The notes: a model not told the origin generated them from the letters alone. A DNA stretch of 64,000 nucleotides from Lachnospiraceae bacterium (GCA_910574965.1 CAJTDB010000003.1:186001-250000), one strand, 5' to 3'. Shown: positions 35,438 to 44,532, counted from the first letter of the stretch. Made by a program: numbers and translations.

Positions 35438-36094
35438 TCAGCTTCCCAACTGCTGAAGCACTCTGTACAACTCCTCTGTGTCCGCCGCCAGATGTCTGGC
35501 TCCAAGGCTTTTCAGCAGTTTGCGGTCCCGAAAGCCCCAGGTCACAGATACACAGGGAATCCGGCAGTTTTCTGCTGTCTGAAGATCCACCTCCGAATCT
35601 CCTACATAAATACACTCTTCCATCCGGACTCCCAGCTCTTTCGCCGCCTGCTTCACTGTGTCCGGTGCAGGCTTTCGGCGGATCCCTTCGGATTCGCCGA
35701 TGGATACCGGAATCAAAGCTCCAAAAAACTTTTTCGACAGCTCTCTCACTGCAAAATCCGGCTTGTTGGATACAATAGCCATAAGATATCCTTCATCTGA
35801 AAGCCTTTGGAGCAGCCCGATCACTCCCTCATAAGGACCGGTATGATCGTTCAGATGCTCCCCGTAATGCTCCCTGAACGCCTGCAGACAGTCCCAAAAG
35901 TGCGGGTTCTCCTCCCCTTCAGGCACCGCTTTCCGCATCAGATTCACCGCACCGTTTCCAACGAATTGGCGCACCTCTTCCAGTGTCCGCGCCGGGAACC
36001 CGTATTTTTGAAGGGCCGCATTGGTGCTTCTATACAGATCTTCTAAAGTATTTAACAGTGTTCCGTCCATATCAAATAGGATGGCTTTTTTCAT
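35438..36094 (-). CDS. HAD-superfamily hydrolase (phosphoglycolate phosphatase-like)
   Basis: 218 aa HAD-IA enzyme: LFDMDGTLLNT, VSNKP, the lysine in RRKPAPDT and YVGDSEVDLQTA. It matches Gph/PpaX-type phosphatases; the substrate is uncertain. It overlaps the second ABC gene by 4 bp, so it is the last gene of the marR operon, unusual for a drug-export operon. Confidence 0.87.
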   Translation of the reverse strand: MKKAILFDMDGTLLNTLEDLYRSTNAALQKYGFPARTLEEVRQFVGNGAVNLMRKAVPEGEENPHFWDCLQAFREHYGEHLNDHTGPYEGVIGLLQRLSDEGYLMAIVSNKPDFAVRELSKKFFGALIPVSIGESEGIRRKPAPDTVKQAAKELGVRMEECIYVGDSEVDLQTAENCRIPCVSVTWGFRDRKLLKSLGARHLAADTEELYRVLQQLGS

Positions 36095-38013
36095 GATAGT
36101 TCAAACGCTCCTGTATATAACTGATAGTATTTTCCGCGCTCTTTCAGAAGGGACTCGTGATTGCCCCGCTCGATAATACGCCCCTGTTCGAGAACCATAA
36201 TTACATCTGAATTTTTAATTGTAGACAGCCGGTGAGCAATGACAAACACAGTCCTGCCTTTCATCAGGCGGTCCATGCCCCGCTGCACAATGGTCTCCGT
36301 TCGGGTGTCGATGCTGGATGTTGCTTCGTCCAGAATCAGCACCGGCGGATCTGCGATTGCGGATCTGGCAATGGCCAAAAGCTGCCGTTCTCCCTGGGAA
36401 AGACTCGTACCGTCTCCGCTCAGCATCGTATGATAGCCCTCCGGAAGCCGCGTGATAAAATAATGCGCATTGGCCAGCTTTGCCGCCGCTTCGACTTCCT
36501 CATCTGTAGCATCCAGCTTTCCATAGCGAATATTGTCTGCAATGGTTCCGGTAAACAGATGGGTATCCTGAAGTACGATCCCCAGAGAACGGCGAAGATC
36601 CGGCTTTTTGATCTTGTTGATATTGATGCCGTCATACCGGACTTTCCCGTCCTGAATATCATAAAACCGGTTAATCAGATTGGTAATTGTCGTCTTGCCT
36701 GCGCCGGTGGCTCCCACAAACGCCACTTTCTCCCCAGGATTGGCATACATTTTGATATCGTGCAGCACGATCTTGTCATCTTCGTATCCAAAGTCCACAC
36801 CGTCCAGCACCACATCCCCTTCCAGTTTCTTATAAGTGATCGTTCCTTCCGCCTTATGGGGATGTTTCCAGGCCCAGATGCCGGTCCGTTCCCCGGACTC
36901 CTTCAGTGTGCCGTCCGGCTCCTCCGTCACATTGACCAGTGTGACATAACCGTTGTCGATTTCCTCCGGCTCATCCAGAAGATCAAAGATCCGCTCTGCA
37001 CCTGCCAATGCCATAACAATGGAATTAAACTGCTGAGACACCTGTGTAATGGGCATATTAAAACTTCTGGTCAGTTGCAGGAATGATGCCAGCGCTCCAA
37101 GAGTCAGCCCTCCGATGCCGTTGATGGCAAATACAGCACCTACTCCAAGGGTCAGCACATAGTTGATATTTCCCAGATTCGCCATAACCGGCATCAGGAT
37201 ATTTGCAAAGGTATTGGCATTTTTCGCACTGTCAAACAGCTCCCCGTTCAGCCGGTCAAACCGCTCCTTGGATTCTGATTCATGACAGAACACCTTAACC
37301 ACCTTCTGCCCTTCCATCATTTCCTCAATGTAGCCGTTTAAGGCACCAAGAGATTTCTGCTGGCGGATAAAATACATACCGCTTTTTCCGCCGATAAAGC
37401 GTACAGCCAGTATCATTACCGCAACCATCAGCACGATCAGAATCGTCAGCGGTATGCTTAACACCAGCATGGACACAAAAGTGCTGACGATTGTAATCGA
37501 CGAGCTGAGCATCTGAGGAATGCTCTGGCTGATCATCTGCCGCAAGGTATCTGTATCATTGGTATAGCAGCTCATAATGTCCCCATGGGCATGGGTATCA
37601 AAAAATTTAATGGGCAGACGTTCCATATGGGTAAACATCTCATCCCGGATTTCCTTCAATACCCCCTGGGTTATGACGATCATAAGCCTTGCATAGAGAA
37701 ACGTAGCCGCCGTACCGGCGTAGTAGATACAGGCCATCACCGTCAGCGCACGCAGAAGCGGCGCAAAACTCGGATTGCTCTGTCCGAGAAACGGCAGGAT
37801 ATAGTCGTCAATCAGACTTTGAAGAAACAGGTTCCCAAGCACGCCGGTCAAAGAACTGACCGCAATACTCACTGCCACGATGATACAGTGAATCTTATAA
37901 TCTTTCCATATATATGCCAGCAGACGGCCCAGTGCCTTCCTGGGATTTTTGCTTCCCCGTCCGCCGCGCATCCCGCGCATTCCGGGGCCTTTCACAGTTC
38001 TTGGACTACTCAT
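36091..38013 (-). CDS. ABC exporter subunit B (ATP-binding/permease)
   Basis: 640 aa half-transporter with six transmembrane helices and a nucleotide-binding domain: Walker A GATGAGKTT, signature TSLSQGERQLLAIAR (LSQGE in place of LSGGQ), Walker B VLILDEATSSID, and H-loop IAHRLS. The N-terminus has a Gly/Arg/Met-rich stretch (GPGMRGMRGGRGSK). The start at 38013 has AAGGAG upstream and overlaps the preceding gene by 8 bp. It pairs with the next gene as a heterodimeric multidrug-type exporter. Confidence 0.9.
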   Translation of the reverse strand: MSSPRTVKGPGMRGMRGGRGSKNPRKALGRLLAYIWKDYKIHCIIVAVSIAVSSLTGVLGNLFLQSLIDDYILPFLGQSNPSFAPLLRALTVMACIYYAGTAATFLYARLMIVITQGVLKEIRDEMFTHMERLPIKFFDTHAHGDIMSCYTNDTDTLRQMISQSIPQMLSSSITIVSTFVSMLVLSIPLTILIVLMVAVMILAVRFIGGKSGMYFIRQQKSLGALNGYIEEMMEGQKVVKVFCHESESKERFDRLNGELFDSAKNANTFANILMPVMANLGNINYVLTLGVGAVFAINGIGGLTLGALASFLQLTRSFNMPITQVSQQFNSIVMALAGAERIFDLLDEPEEIDNGYVTLVNVTEEPDGTLKESGERTGIWAWKHPHKAEGTITYKKLEGDVVLDGVDFGYEDDKIVLHDIKMYANPGEKVAFVGATGAGKTTITNLINRFYDIQDGKVRYDGININKIKKPDLRRSLGIVLQDTHLFTGTIADNIRYGKLDATDEEVEAAAKLANAHYFITRLPEGYHTMLSGDGTSLSQGERQLLAIARSAIADPPVLILDEATSSIDTRTETIVQRGMDRLMKGRTVFVIAHRLSTIKNSDVIMVLEQGRIIERGNHESLLKERGKYYQLYTGAFELS

Positions 38014-39742
38014 CTGTATCCGCTCCTTTCTGCTGCAGTTCATAGATGTCCCGATAAATTTCATTGTTCGCAAGAAGCATCTCATGGGTATCAAATCCTA
38101 CGATCTTTCCCTGATCCAGCACAATAATCCGATCTGCATCCTGTACAGACGAAATCCTCTGGGCAATAATCAGCTTTGTCGTATCCGGAATCTCTTTTGC
38201 AAATGCCTCCCGGATCAAAGAGTCCGTCTTCGTATCCACCGCACTTGTAGAATCATCCAGGATCAGAATCTTCGGCTTTTTCAGCAGCGCCCTGGCAATG
38301 CAAAGTCTCTGCTTCTGTCCGCCGGAAACATTCGTTCCTCCCTGTTCGATAAAAGTATCATAGCCTTTTGGCATTTTTTCCACAAATTCATGAGCCTGCG
38401 CAAGCTGACAGGCATGTTGGCATTCCTCTATTGTGGCCTCCTTGTCTCCCCACCGAAGATTTTCCAGAATTGTCCCGGAAAAAAGAACGTTTTTCTGCAG
38501 AACCATGGACACTGCATTCCGCAAAGTATCTATTCGGTATTCCCGCACATCATGGCCTCCCACGATCACGGAACCATCCAGCACGTCATAAAGCCTTGGA
38601 ATTAACTGCACCAGTGTAGATTTGGAACTTCCGGTGCCGCCAATAATACCGATGGTCTCTCCTGCCTGGATGGTCAGGTTCACATCCCGCAGCACGCACT
38701 TATCCGGATCGTCACTGTAGGAAAAGTTCACATGGTTGAACCGAATGGATCCGTCTTCCACTTCCAATACCGAGTGCTTAGGGTCGGTGAGGGAGCTTTT
38801 CTCATCCAGCACCTCCACAATACGCTCTGCAGAAGAGCGCGCCATCGTCGTCATGACAAAGATCATGGAAATCATCATCAGACTCATAAGAATCTGCATG
38901 GTATAGGTGAACAGGCTCATCAACTGCCCTGTCGTCATGGTCCCATCCACAACGATCAGCTTTGCTCCAAACCAGGACACCAGCATAATGCAGGTATAGA
39001 CCGTGAACTGCATCACCGGCTGATTCATAACTACCAGGCGTTCCGCATGAACACTTAAATCTTTTAGATTTTTCGTAGCCCCGCGGAATTTCTCCTTCTC
39101 GTAATCTTCCCGCACATAGGCTTTTACTACCCGGATACCGGTCAGATTCTCCTGCACGCTGGCATTCAGCCGGTCATATCCTTTGAACATCTCGTCAAAA
39201 ATGGGAAATGCCCGTCTAATGATAAATGCCAGAACACATCCCAGGAATACAAGCGCCCCCAAAAAGATCAGCGACAGTCTGGGACTGATGGTTACACACA
39301 TAAAAAGCGCTGACACCATCATAATCGGTGCTCGAACAAACATTCGAATAATCATCTGAAATGCATTCTGTACATTCGTCACATCCGTTGTCATACGGGT
39401 CACAAGGCCCGCCGTGGAAAAACGGTCAATATTCCGGAAGGAAAAATCCTGAATATTGTCAAACATAGATTTCCGCAGATTCCGGCCAAAGCCCATGGAT
39501 GCCCTCGCCGCAAATATCCCCGACAGGGTACCTGCCAGAAGGGAGAGCATGGCAACCCCCAGCATAATCACACCCATTTTTACCACATAATTCATATTTC
39601 CGGCTTCCACTCCGTTGTCGATCACCGAGGCCATCAGCACCGGCAGCAGCACTTCCAGGATCACCTCCAGAACTACGCTTGCCGGAGCCAGCATAGTATC
39701 TCTTTTAAATTCACCAATGTATGCCGTTAGTTTTTTAATCAT
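38006..39742 (-). CDS. ABC exporter subunit A (ATP-binding/permease)
   Basis: 578 aa half-transporter. Walker A reads GGTGSSKSTLV (Ser replaces the usual Gly before Lys), signature TNVSGGQKQRLCIAR, Walker B ILILDDSTSAVD (Asp where the catalytic Glu normally sits), and the H-loop position is IIAQRIS (Gln in place of His). These changes mark the degenerate site of a heterodimeric exporter such as BmrCD or TM287/288. The start at 39742 has GAGGAGG upstream and overlaps marR by 8 bp. Confidence 0.9.
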   Translation of the reverse strand: MIKKLTAYIGEFKRDTMLAPASVVLEVILEVLLPVLMASVIDNGVEAGNMNYVVKMGVIMLGVAMLSLLAGTLSGIFAARASMGFGRNLRKSMFDNIQDFSFRNIDRFSTAGLVTRMTTDVTNVQNAFQMIIRMFVRAPIMMVSALFMCVTISPRLSLIFLGALVFLGCVLAFIIRRAFPIFDEMFKGYDRLNASVQENLTGIRVVKAYVREDYEKEKFRGATKNLKDLSVHAERLVVMNQPVMQFTVYTCIMLVSWFGAKLIVVDGTMTTGQLMSLFTYTMQILMSLMMISMIFVMTTMARSSAERIVEVLDEKSSLTDPKHSVLEVEDGSIRFNHVNFSYSDDPDKCVLRDVNLTIQAGETIGIIGGTGSSKSTLVQLIPRLYDVLDGSVIVGGHDVREYRIDTLRNAVSMVLQKNVLFSGTILENLRWGDKEATIEECQHACQLAQAHEFVEKMPKGYDTFIEQGGTNVSGGQKQRLCIARALLKKPKILILDDSTSAVDTKTDSLIREAFAKEIPDTTKLIIAQRISSVQDADRIIVLDQGKIVGFDTHEMLLANNEIYRDIYELQQKGADTDE

Positions 39743-40181
39743 TTTCCGCCTCCTCAAGTCTTGTCTCTATCTTCCGGATACAGGCAAACCAGTTCCTGCG
39801 CTCTTCGTCTGTAAGTATCTCATTTACCATGGTCTCCAGCCGGTTCAGCCGCTCAAGAACTGTCTCCTGAGCCGCAATCCCCTGCTCCGTCAGTACCAGT
39901 TCCTTCTGTCTTGCGTCACTTGGAACTCCGGTCCTTCGGACGAGTCCTTTCTTCTCCAGAATCTGTATCACGCTTGTAACCGAAGATTTTCTTATCTTAA
40001 ATTCTTCCTCCAGCTCCCGCTGAAACACCTTTTTCCCGCATTGGCTCCGAAAATACAGATAGCCCAGCATCCGGCTCTGGATGGAACTCAGTCCCAGATC
40101 CGACATCCGGCTTTCAAGGATCCGATGCCAGACACGGTTCAGATTTGCCAACTCCCGCATGGGATAATTTTCGTTTCTCAC
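39735..40181 (-). CDS. MarR family transcriptional regulator
   Basis: 148 aa winged-helix regulator: LSSIQSRMLGYLYFRSQ, then FKIRKSSVTSVIQILEKKGLVRRTG (recognition helix) and DARQKELVLTEQG (wing). It is the first gene of the operon with two ABC half-transporters. Two 14-bp palindromes lie in its own promoter, so autorepression with release by a drug-like ligand is likely. Confidence 0.93.
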   Translation of the reverse strand: MRNENYPMRELANLNRVWHRILESRMSDLGLSSIQSRMLGYLYFRSQCGKKVFQRELEEEFKIRKSSVTSVIQILEKKGLVRRTGVPSDARQKELVLTEQGIAAQETVLERLNRLETMVNEILTDEERRNWFACIRKIETRLEEAEND

Positions 40182-40211
40182 ATCTGTTTCTCCTTTTTCA
40201 AAATCCCTTTC

Positions 40212-40225
40212 GTTAGAAGTCTAAC
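40212..40225. promoter_or_regulatory. MarR operator palindrome O1
   Basis: GTTAGAAGTCTAAC: 5-bp inverted arms GTTAG/CTAAC. It lies just downstream of the -10 element of the marR promoter. Confidence 0.75.
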
Positions 40226-40227
40226 TG

Positions 40228-40256
40228 ATTATAGGTTAGATTTCTAACAATGTCAA
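40228..40256 (-). promoter_or_regulatory. Consensus promoter of the marR-ABC-ABC-HAD operon
   Basis: Minus strand TTGACA (40251-40256), 17-bp spacer, TATAAT (40228-40233). Operator O2 fills the spacer and O1 covers the start region. Confidence 0.85.
40235..40248. promoter_or_regulatory. MarR operator palindrome O2
   Basis: GTTAGATTTCTAAC with the same GTTAG/CTAAC arms as O1, 23 bp centre to centre. It lies wholly within the promoter spacer. Confidence 0.75.
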
Positions 40257-40341
40257 GAAAAAGTATATAAAAATTCTGTGAACTTCATAACTTTTTCCCC
40301 TTAACGGTCATCTGCCCGTCCTAACAAACTCTGAACAACAG

Positions 40342-40378
40342 AAAAAAGAGCCGCCGGGATTTACTTCCCCAACGGCTC
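40342..40378 (-). terminator. Rho-independent terminator after the CmpB-type membrane gene
   Basis: Stem GAGCCG / CGGCTC extended by GGGA/TCCC pairing, followed on the minus strand by TTTTTT. It lies 26 bp after the stop at 40404. Confidence 0.85.
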
Positions 40379-40403
40379 CCCATATACAGACGAAGCACGG
40401 TTT

Positions 40404-41234
40404 TTACTGTCTTTTGTTTCTGCGAAGCCTGTCTCTAAGCTCCTTTAGATCCGGCACATTTCCCACAAACCGATAACCGGGATTGCGCGCCAGCAAAAGC
40501 TCGGCCTTTTGAAACATATGTTCTTTTATACGTTCCTGACGCTCCTGAAGCTGACGGATTTCGGCTTCTGCCTTTTGCAGAAGCTCCTCTTTTTGTTCTT
40601 CCATGTGCTCTTCCACTGCAGCCTTTGCAAACGTTGCCGCCGCTTCTAAGAGCCGTTTCTTCTCCGCTGCCCTCTGTTCCAGTTCCACATAGAGCTGTTC
40701 CGCCTGAATCAGCAGTTCGCGCAGATCCATAGCCTTCCGGAAAGCATTGCTGAAGTCATATACCATACATACGGTAATCCCAAAAGTCATCACCGCCACA
40801 ACTTCCTCATGCATCCAGAAGATCAGCCGTTCCACCGGCCTGTGTACTGCATAGACCATGAGCAGACTTAAAAATCCCCATGCGGCAGAAGAGCTCAGGC
40901 AAATATGCCCCTGATACTGAAACTTCTGGCCGCTGTAATCCCAATAACGGACCCGGAACCACCGTACCATCGTCACACCGGTCACATATTCCAGCGCCGT
41001 AGCCCCCAAAGCCCCCACAACATACACCAGAACTGGTGTTCTCCGAAAGGGAAGCGTCAGCCAGAGGACCAGAATCGCACCGCTTCCATATAGAGGAAGC
41101 CAGGGGCCCCTAAGGAACCCCCGGTTTGTCAGACGTTGTTCTTTTATGGACACATAGGCTGATTCAAAGCACCAGCCAAATATACAATAAAAATAGAAAA
41201 AGGACAGCCACTCACGAAAATGATAACTGTACAT
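40404..41234 (-). CDS. Putative ABC transporter permease, CmpB-type membrane protein
   Basis: 276 aa. The N-terminal half has about five transmembrane helices with FYFYCIFGWCFESAYVS, NRGFLRGPWLPLYGSGAI and ATALEYVTG, the PF06541 (ABC_trans_CmpB) pattern. The C-terminal 120 residues form a charged helix rich in Glu, Gln and Lys, probably a coiled coil in the cytoplasm. The ABC transporter label of the family is weakly founded, since no ATPase partner is adjacent. It follows purB by 10 bp. Confidence 0.78.
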   Translation of the reverse strand: MYSYHFREWLSFFYFYCIFGWCFESAYVSIKEQRLTNRGFLRGPWLPLYGSGAILVLWLTLPFRRTPVLVYVVGALGATALEYVTGVTMVRWFRVRYWDYSGQKFQYQGHICLSSSAAWGFLSLLMVYAVHRPVERLIFWMHEEVVAVMTFGITVCMVYDFSNAFRKAMDLRELLIQAEQLYVELEQRAAEKKRLLEAAATFAKAAVEEHMEEQKEELLQKAEAEIRQLQERQERIKEHMFQKAELLLARNPGYRFVGNVPDLKELRDRLRRNKRQ

Positions 41235-41244
41235 AAAAACCTCT

Positions 41245-42678
41245 TTAGACGTTAATGTCTGCCTTCATGCCCAAAAGCTCTTTATTGGCTTCCAGAATAG
41301 GAGCTACCACGTTCTTCAAAAATGTCTCTACCTGCAGCTCGGAGCGCCCCACATAACGGGATGGCTCCATACATGCCCTAAGCTCCTCTATGGTCATATT
41401 AAACGCCGGATCTGCCGCGATCAGCTCCAGAAGATTGTTTTCTTTCCCCTCTTCTTTTACATTTTTCCCGGCTTCCATGGAAAGTTCGCGGATCTTTTCA
41501 TGCAGTTCCTGCCGGTCTCCCCCTGCTTTCACTGCATCCATCATAATATTTTCCGTAGCCATGAACGGAAGTTCGCTCATAAGCCGTTTCTCAATCACCT
41601 TCGGATACACCACCAGACCATCCACCACGTTCAGGCACAGATCCAGAATCCCGTCAATGGCAAGAAAACCTTCCGGGACGGACAGACGCTTGTTCGCAGA
41701 ATCGTCCAGTGTCCGCTCAAACCACTGAACTGCCGAAGTAATAGCCGGATTCAAGGCATCAATCATCACATACCGGGAAAGAGAAGCGATGCGCTCACTC
41801 CGCATGGGATTTCTCTTATATGCCATAGCAGAGGAGCCGATCTGGGATTTCTCAAAGGGTTCCTCCACCTCTTTTAGATGCTGCAAAAGACGGATATCAT
41901 TGGACATCTTATGCGCGGTTGCCGCTATCCCCGCCAGCACGTTCAGCACTCTAGTATCGGTCTTGCGGGAATACGTCTGTCCGGATACCGGCACGCATTC
42001 TTTAAAGCCCATCTTCTCTGCAATCATGGGATCAATCTTGTCAATGGTTTTCTGATCCCCTTCAAAAAGCTCCAGAAAGCTTGCCTGCGTCCCCGTAGTT
42101 CCTTTGGAGCCTAAAAGCTTCAAAGTTCCAAGAACATAATCCAGATCTTCCAGATCCATGCAGAATTCCTGCAGCCAGAGAGAAGCCCGCTTCCCTACGG
42201 TTGTGGGCTGGGCCGGCTGGAAATGGGTAAATGCAAGCGTCGGCAGTCCTTTGTACTGATCCGCAAATGCTGCCAGCTCCTTGATCACATTGATCAGCTT
42301 CTTCCTGGTCAGACGAAGTGCTTCTCTCATTACGATAATATCTGTATTATCCCCCACATAGCAGGAAGTCGCCCCTAAATGGATGATGCCCTTTGCCTTC
42401 GGGCACTGAACTCCATAGGCATATACATGGGACATTACGTCATGGCGCACCTCTTTTTCCCGAACCTTTGCCACTTCATAATTGATGTCCTCCGCATGCG
42501 CTTTCAGCTCGTCAATCTGCTCCTGGGTAATCGGTAAGCCCAGCTCTTTCTCCGTCTCTGCCAGAGCGATCCAGAGTCTGCGCCAGGTACAGAATTTCAT
42601 GTCCGGAGAAAAGATATACTGCATTTCTCTGCTGGCATAGCGCTCGGACAAAGGGCTTTGGTATCTGTCTGTACTCAT
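41245..42678 (-). CDS. purB: Adenylosuccinate lyase
   Basis: 477 aa fumarase-superfamily lyase. It splits SAICAR to AICAR and adenylosuccinate to AMP in purine synthesis. Visible are SRYAS-like N-terminus (SERYASREM), THFQPAQPTT, and the signature SSAMAYKRNPMRSE with the catalytic serine. The length is typical of the longer Clostridia/eukaryote-like PurB form. It lies downstream of purC, separated by a hairpin-containing gap of 117 bp. Confidence 0.95.
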   Translation of the reverse strand: MSTDRYQSPLSERYASREMQYIFSPDMKFCTWRRLWIALAETEKELGLPITQEQIDELKAHAEDINYEVAKVREKEVRHDVMSHVYAYGVQCPKAKGIIHLGATSCYVGDNTDIIVMREALRLTRKKLINVIKELAAFADQYKGLPTLAFTHFQPAQPTTVGKRASLWLQEFCMDLEDLDYVLGTLKLLGSKGTTGTQASFLELFEGDQKTIDKIDPMIAEKMGFKECVPVSGQTYSRKTDTRVLNVLAGIAATAHKMSNDIRLLQHLKEVEEPFEKSQIGSSAMAYKRNPMRSERIASLSRYVMIDALNPAITSAVQWFERTLDDSANKRLSVPEGFLAIDGILDLCLNVVDGLVVYPKVIEKRLMSELPFMATENIMMDAVKAGGDRQELHEKIRELSMEAGKNVKEEGKENNLLELIAADPAFNMTIEELRACMEPSRYVGRSELQVETFLKNVVAPILEANKELLGMKADINV

Positions 42679-42706
42679 ATTTTGTATCCTTTCTGATTAT
42701 AATCCT

Positions 42707-42784
42707 ATAGCTGCCCGGACGTTATCCCTTCTGCGGATGGATCTCCTGTCCGAAAATCCATCCGGACAACGCCCGGACAGCTAT
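42707..42784. repeat. Nested two-stem hairpin between purC and purB
   Basis: Outer arms ATAGCTGCCCGGACGTT (42707-42723) and AACGCCCGGACAGCTAT (42768-42784) with two mismatches; inner arms CGGATGGAT (42734-42742) and ATCCATCCG (42756-42764). The architecture resembles the 103-bp elements, but the AGTTCCGC tag is missing. Confidence 0.7.
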
Positions 42785-42795
42785 GGTATGTGTCT

Positions 42796-43503
42796 TTATG
42801 AAATTCCCAGTCTCTTAAATACTTCCTGATATGCTTCTTCTACATTTCCCAGATCTCTGCGGAAACGGTCCTTGTCCAGCTTCTCATGCGTCTTAGAATC
42901 CCACAGTCTGCATGTGTCCGGCGACGTCTCGTCCGCCAGGATAATCTCTCCTTTATAACGCCCGAACTCAATTTTAAAATCGATCAGATCAATTCCGAGT
43001 TCTGCAAAGTATGCCTTGTATACATCATTTACCTTAAATGCATATTCTGTAATCTTGTCGATCTCTTCTCTTGTAGCAAGGTTCAGCGCAATGGCAAAAT
43101 AATCGTTAATCAGCGGATCGCCCAGCTCGTCATTTTTATAGCTGAATTCCAGAGTCGGCGCCGTAAACTGCGTTCCCTCCGGCACTCCCAGCCTCTTAGA
43201 GAAGCTTCCGGCTGCCACATTCCGCACAATGACTTCCAACGGGACTATCTGTACTTTCTTCACCGCAGTCTCCCGGTCAGAAAGCTCCTCGACCAGATGC
43301 GTCGGAACGCCTGCCTTTTCCACCAGTTTAAATACATGATTGCTCATGCGGTTGTTGATGGCACCTTTGCCCACGATCGTGCCCTTCTTCTGACCGTTAA
43401 ATGCAGTCGCATCATCTTTATAAGATACGATCAGCACATCCGGATCGTCTGTTGTATATACTTTTTTTGCCTTTCCTTCATACAAAAGTTCTTTCTTTTC
43501 CAT
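42796..43503 (-). CDS. purC: SAICAR synthase
   Basis: 235 aa. It joins aspartate to CAIR in purine synthesis. Motifs: [11 protein letters not shown] at the N-terminus, [21 protein letters not shown], and the C-terminal [10 protein letters not shown] and [14 protein letters not shown]. Length and motifs match bacterial PurC. It is transcribed from the promoter at 43595-43623 and probably reads on into purB. Confidence 0.96.
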   Translation of the reverse strand: MEKKELLYEGKAKKVYTTDDPDVLIVSYKDDATAFNGQKKGTIVGKGAINNRMSNHVFKLVEKAGVPTHLVEELSDRETAVKKVQIVPLEVIVRNVAAGSFSKRLGVPEGTQFTAPTLEFSYKNDELGDPLINDYFAIALNLATREEIDKITEYAFKVNDVYKAYFAELGIDLIDFKIEFGRYKGEIILADETSPDTCRLWDSKTHEKLDKDRFRRDLGNVEEAYQEVFKRLGIS

Positions 43504-43563
43504 AAATGCTTCGCCCGTCCTTTTCTAAATCTTTTCGTCTTCGTTCCTTGACCGTTATTTCAA

Positions 43564-43589
43564 CACCCGGTCAGGCTTCTGACCGGGTG
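43564..43589 (-). terminator. Strong hairpin in the purC leader
   Basis: CACCCGGTCAG / CTGACCGGGTG, a perfect 11-bp stem with a 4-base loop. It could end transcripts of the ABC importer operon, but it also lies directly after the predicted purC transcription start, and no T run follows on the minus strand. Its role is therefore open. Confidence 0.5.
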
Positions 43590-43594
43590 CTTAC

Positions 43595-43623
43595 ATTATA
43601 GCAATAAGTCTTTGAGGTGTAAA
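43595..43623 (-). promoter_or_regulatory. Promoter of purC-purB
   Basis: Minus strand TTTACA, 17-bp spacer, TATAAT. It lies within 40 bp after the stop of the upstream ABC ATPase gene. Confidence 0.7.
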
Positions 43624-43632
43624 GGCATTTCT

Positions 43633-44418
43633 TCAGCCCTGGGTAAAACGGGACAGAAACTGTCTTGTCCGTTCCTCATGAGAATGTTCAAATACCTGAG
43701 CCGGTGTTCCCTGCTCCAGAATATAGCCATCGTCCATAAAGATCACATGGCTGGCCACATCTCTTGCAAATGCCATCTCATGCGTGACAATAATCATGGT
43801 CGTTTTCTGATCTGCCAGTTCTTTCATGACCCGAAGCACTTCCCCTGTCAGCTCCGGATCCAGGGCAGAAGTCGGCTCATCGAAGCAGAGAATGTCCGGC
43901 TTTAACGCAAGAGCGCGGGCGATGGCTACCCGCTGGCACTGTCCGCCGGAAAGCTGATGGGGATAATTGTTCATCCGGTCCGTAAGGCCCATCTGCCTTA
44001 AGAGCTCTTCCGCCAGCACCCGAATCTCCTCATGGATTTCCTTTTTCCGTGCCTTATACCCCGGCTGTTCCTTGGCCAGCAGTTCTTTGGCCAGCATTAC
44101 ATTTTCCAGCGCCGTATACTGAGGAAACAGATTGAAGGACTGAAAGACCAGGCCGAAATGCAGCCGTTTCTTTCGAATCTCCGCTTCCTGCATGGTGGAC
44201 GGATCCTTGCTGTCAAACAGAGTCTCCCCGCATACACGAATAACGCCTTTGTCCGGACGCTCTAAAAAGTTCAGGCACCGAAGGAGCGTCGTCTTGCCGC
44301 TTCCGGAAGAGCCAATGATGGAAAGCACCTGGCCCTCTTCAAGAGAGAAGCTGATGTCTTTTAAAACTTCCGTGTTTTCAAATGATTTGCAGATGTGTTC
44401 CGCTTCTAAAATCGCCAT
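43633..44418 (-). CDS. Polar amino-acid ABC importer, ATP-binding protein
   Basis: 261 aa. Walker A GSSGSGKTTLLR, Q-loop VFQSFNLFPQYTALENV, signature LSGGQCQRVAIARAL, Walker B LCFDEPTSALDPEL, H-loop VTHEM. It is the GlnQ/HisP type that energises uptake of polar amino acids or cystine. It is the third gene of the importer operon and is separated from the permease by two tandem hairpin repeats. Confidence 0.94.
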   Translation of the reverse strand: MAILEAEHICKSFENTEVLKDISFSLEEGQVLSIIGSSGSGKTTLLRCLNFLERPDKGVIRVCGETLFDSKDPSTMQEAEIRKKRLHFGLVFQSFNLFPQYTALENVMLAKELLAKEQPGYKARKKEIHEEIRVLAEELLRQMGLTDRMNNYPHQLSGGQCQRVAIARALALKPDILCFDEPTSALDPELTGEVLRVMKELADQKTTMIIVTHEMAFARDVASHVIFMDDGYILEQGTPAQVFEHSHEERTRQFLSRFTQG

Positions 44419-44429
44419 ATGTTATGTCC

Positions 44430-44532
44430 TATTTGAGTTCCGCATCCGTTTGCCAATGCCCTTTAGCTGGAAGCATTTTCTGCCACATCCGTGGCTGAAA
44501 ACACTTCCGGGCATCAGCAGCACGGATGCTGT
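44430..44532. repeat. Hairpin repeat unit (103 bp), copy B1
   Basis: Starts TATTTGAGTTCCGCATCCG and ends CACGGATGCTGT. Inner arms CTGGAAGCATTTTCTGCCAC and GTGGCTGAAAACACTTCCGG pair; outer GCATCCG/CGGATGC pair. The next unit starts exactly 103 bp on. Its minus-strand end abuts AGGACATAAC before the ATPase start codon. Confidence 0.85.

Noticed and set aside
43564-43623. Purine riboswitch upstream of purC
   Set aside because: The leader has a strong stem but none of the conserved purine aptamer core bases that I can recognise.
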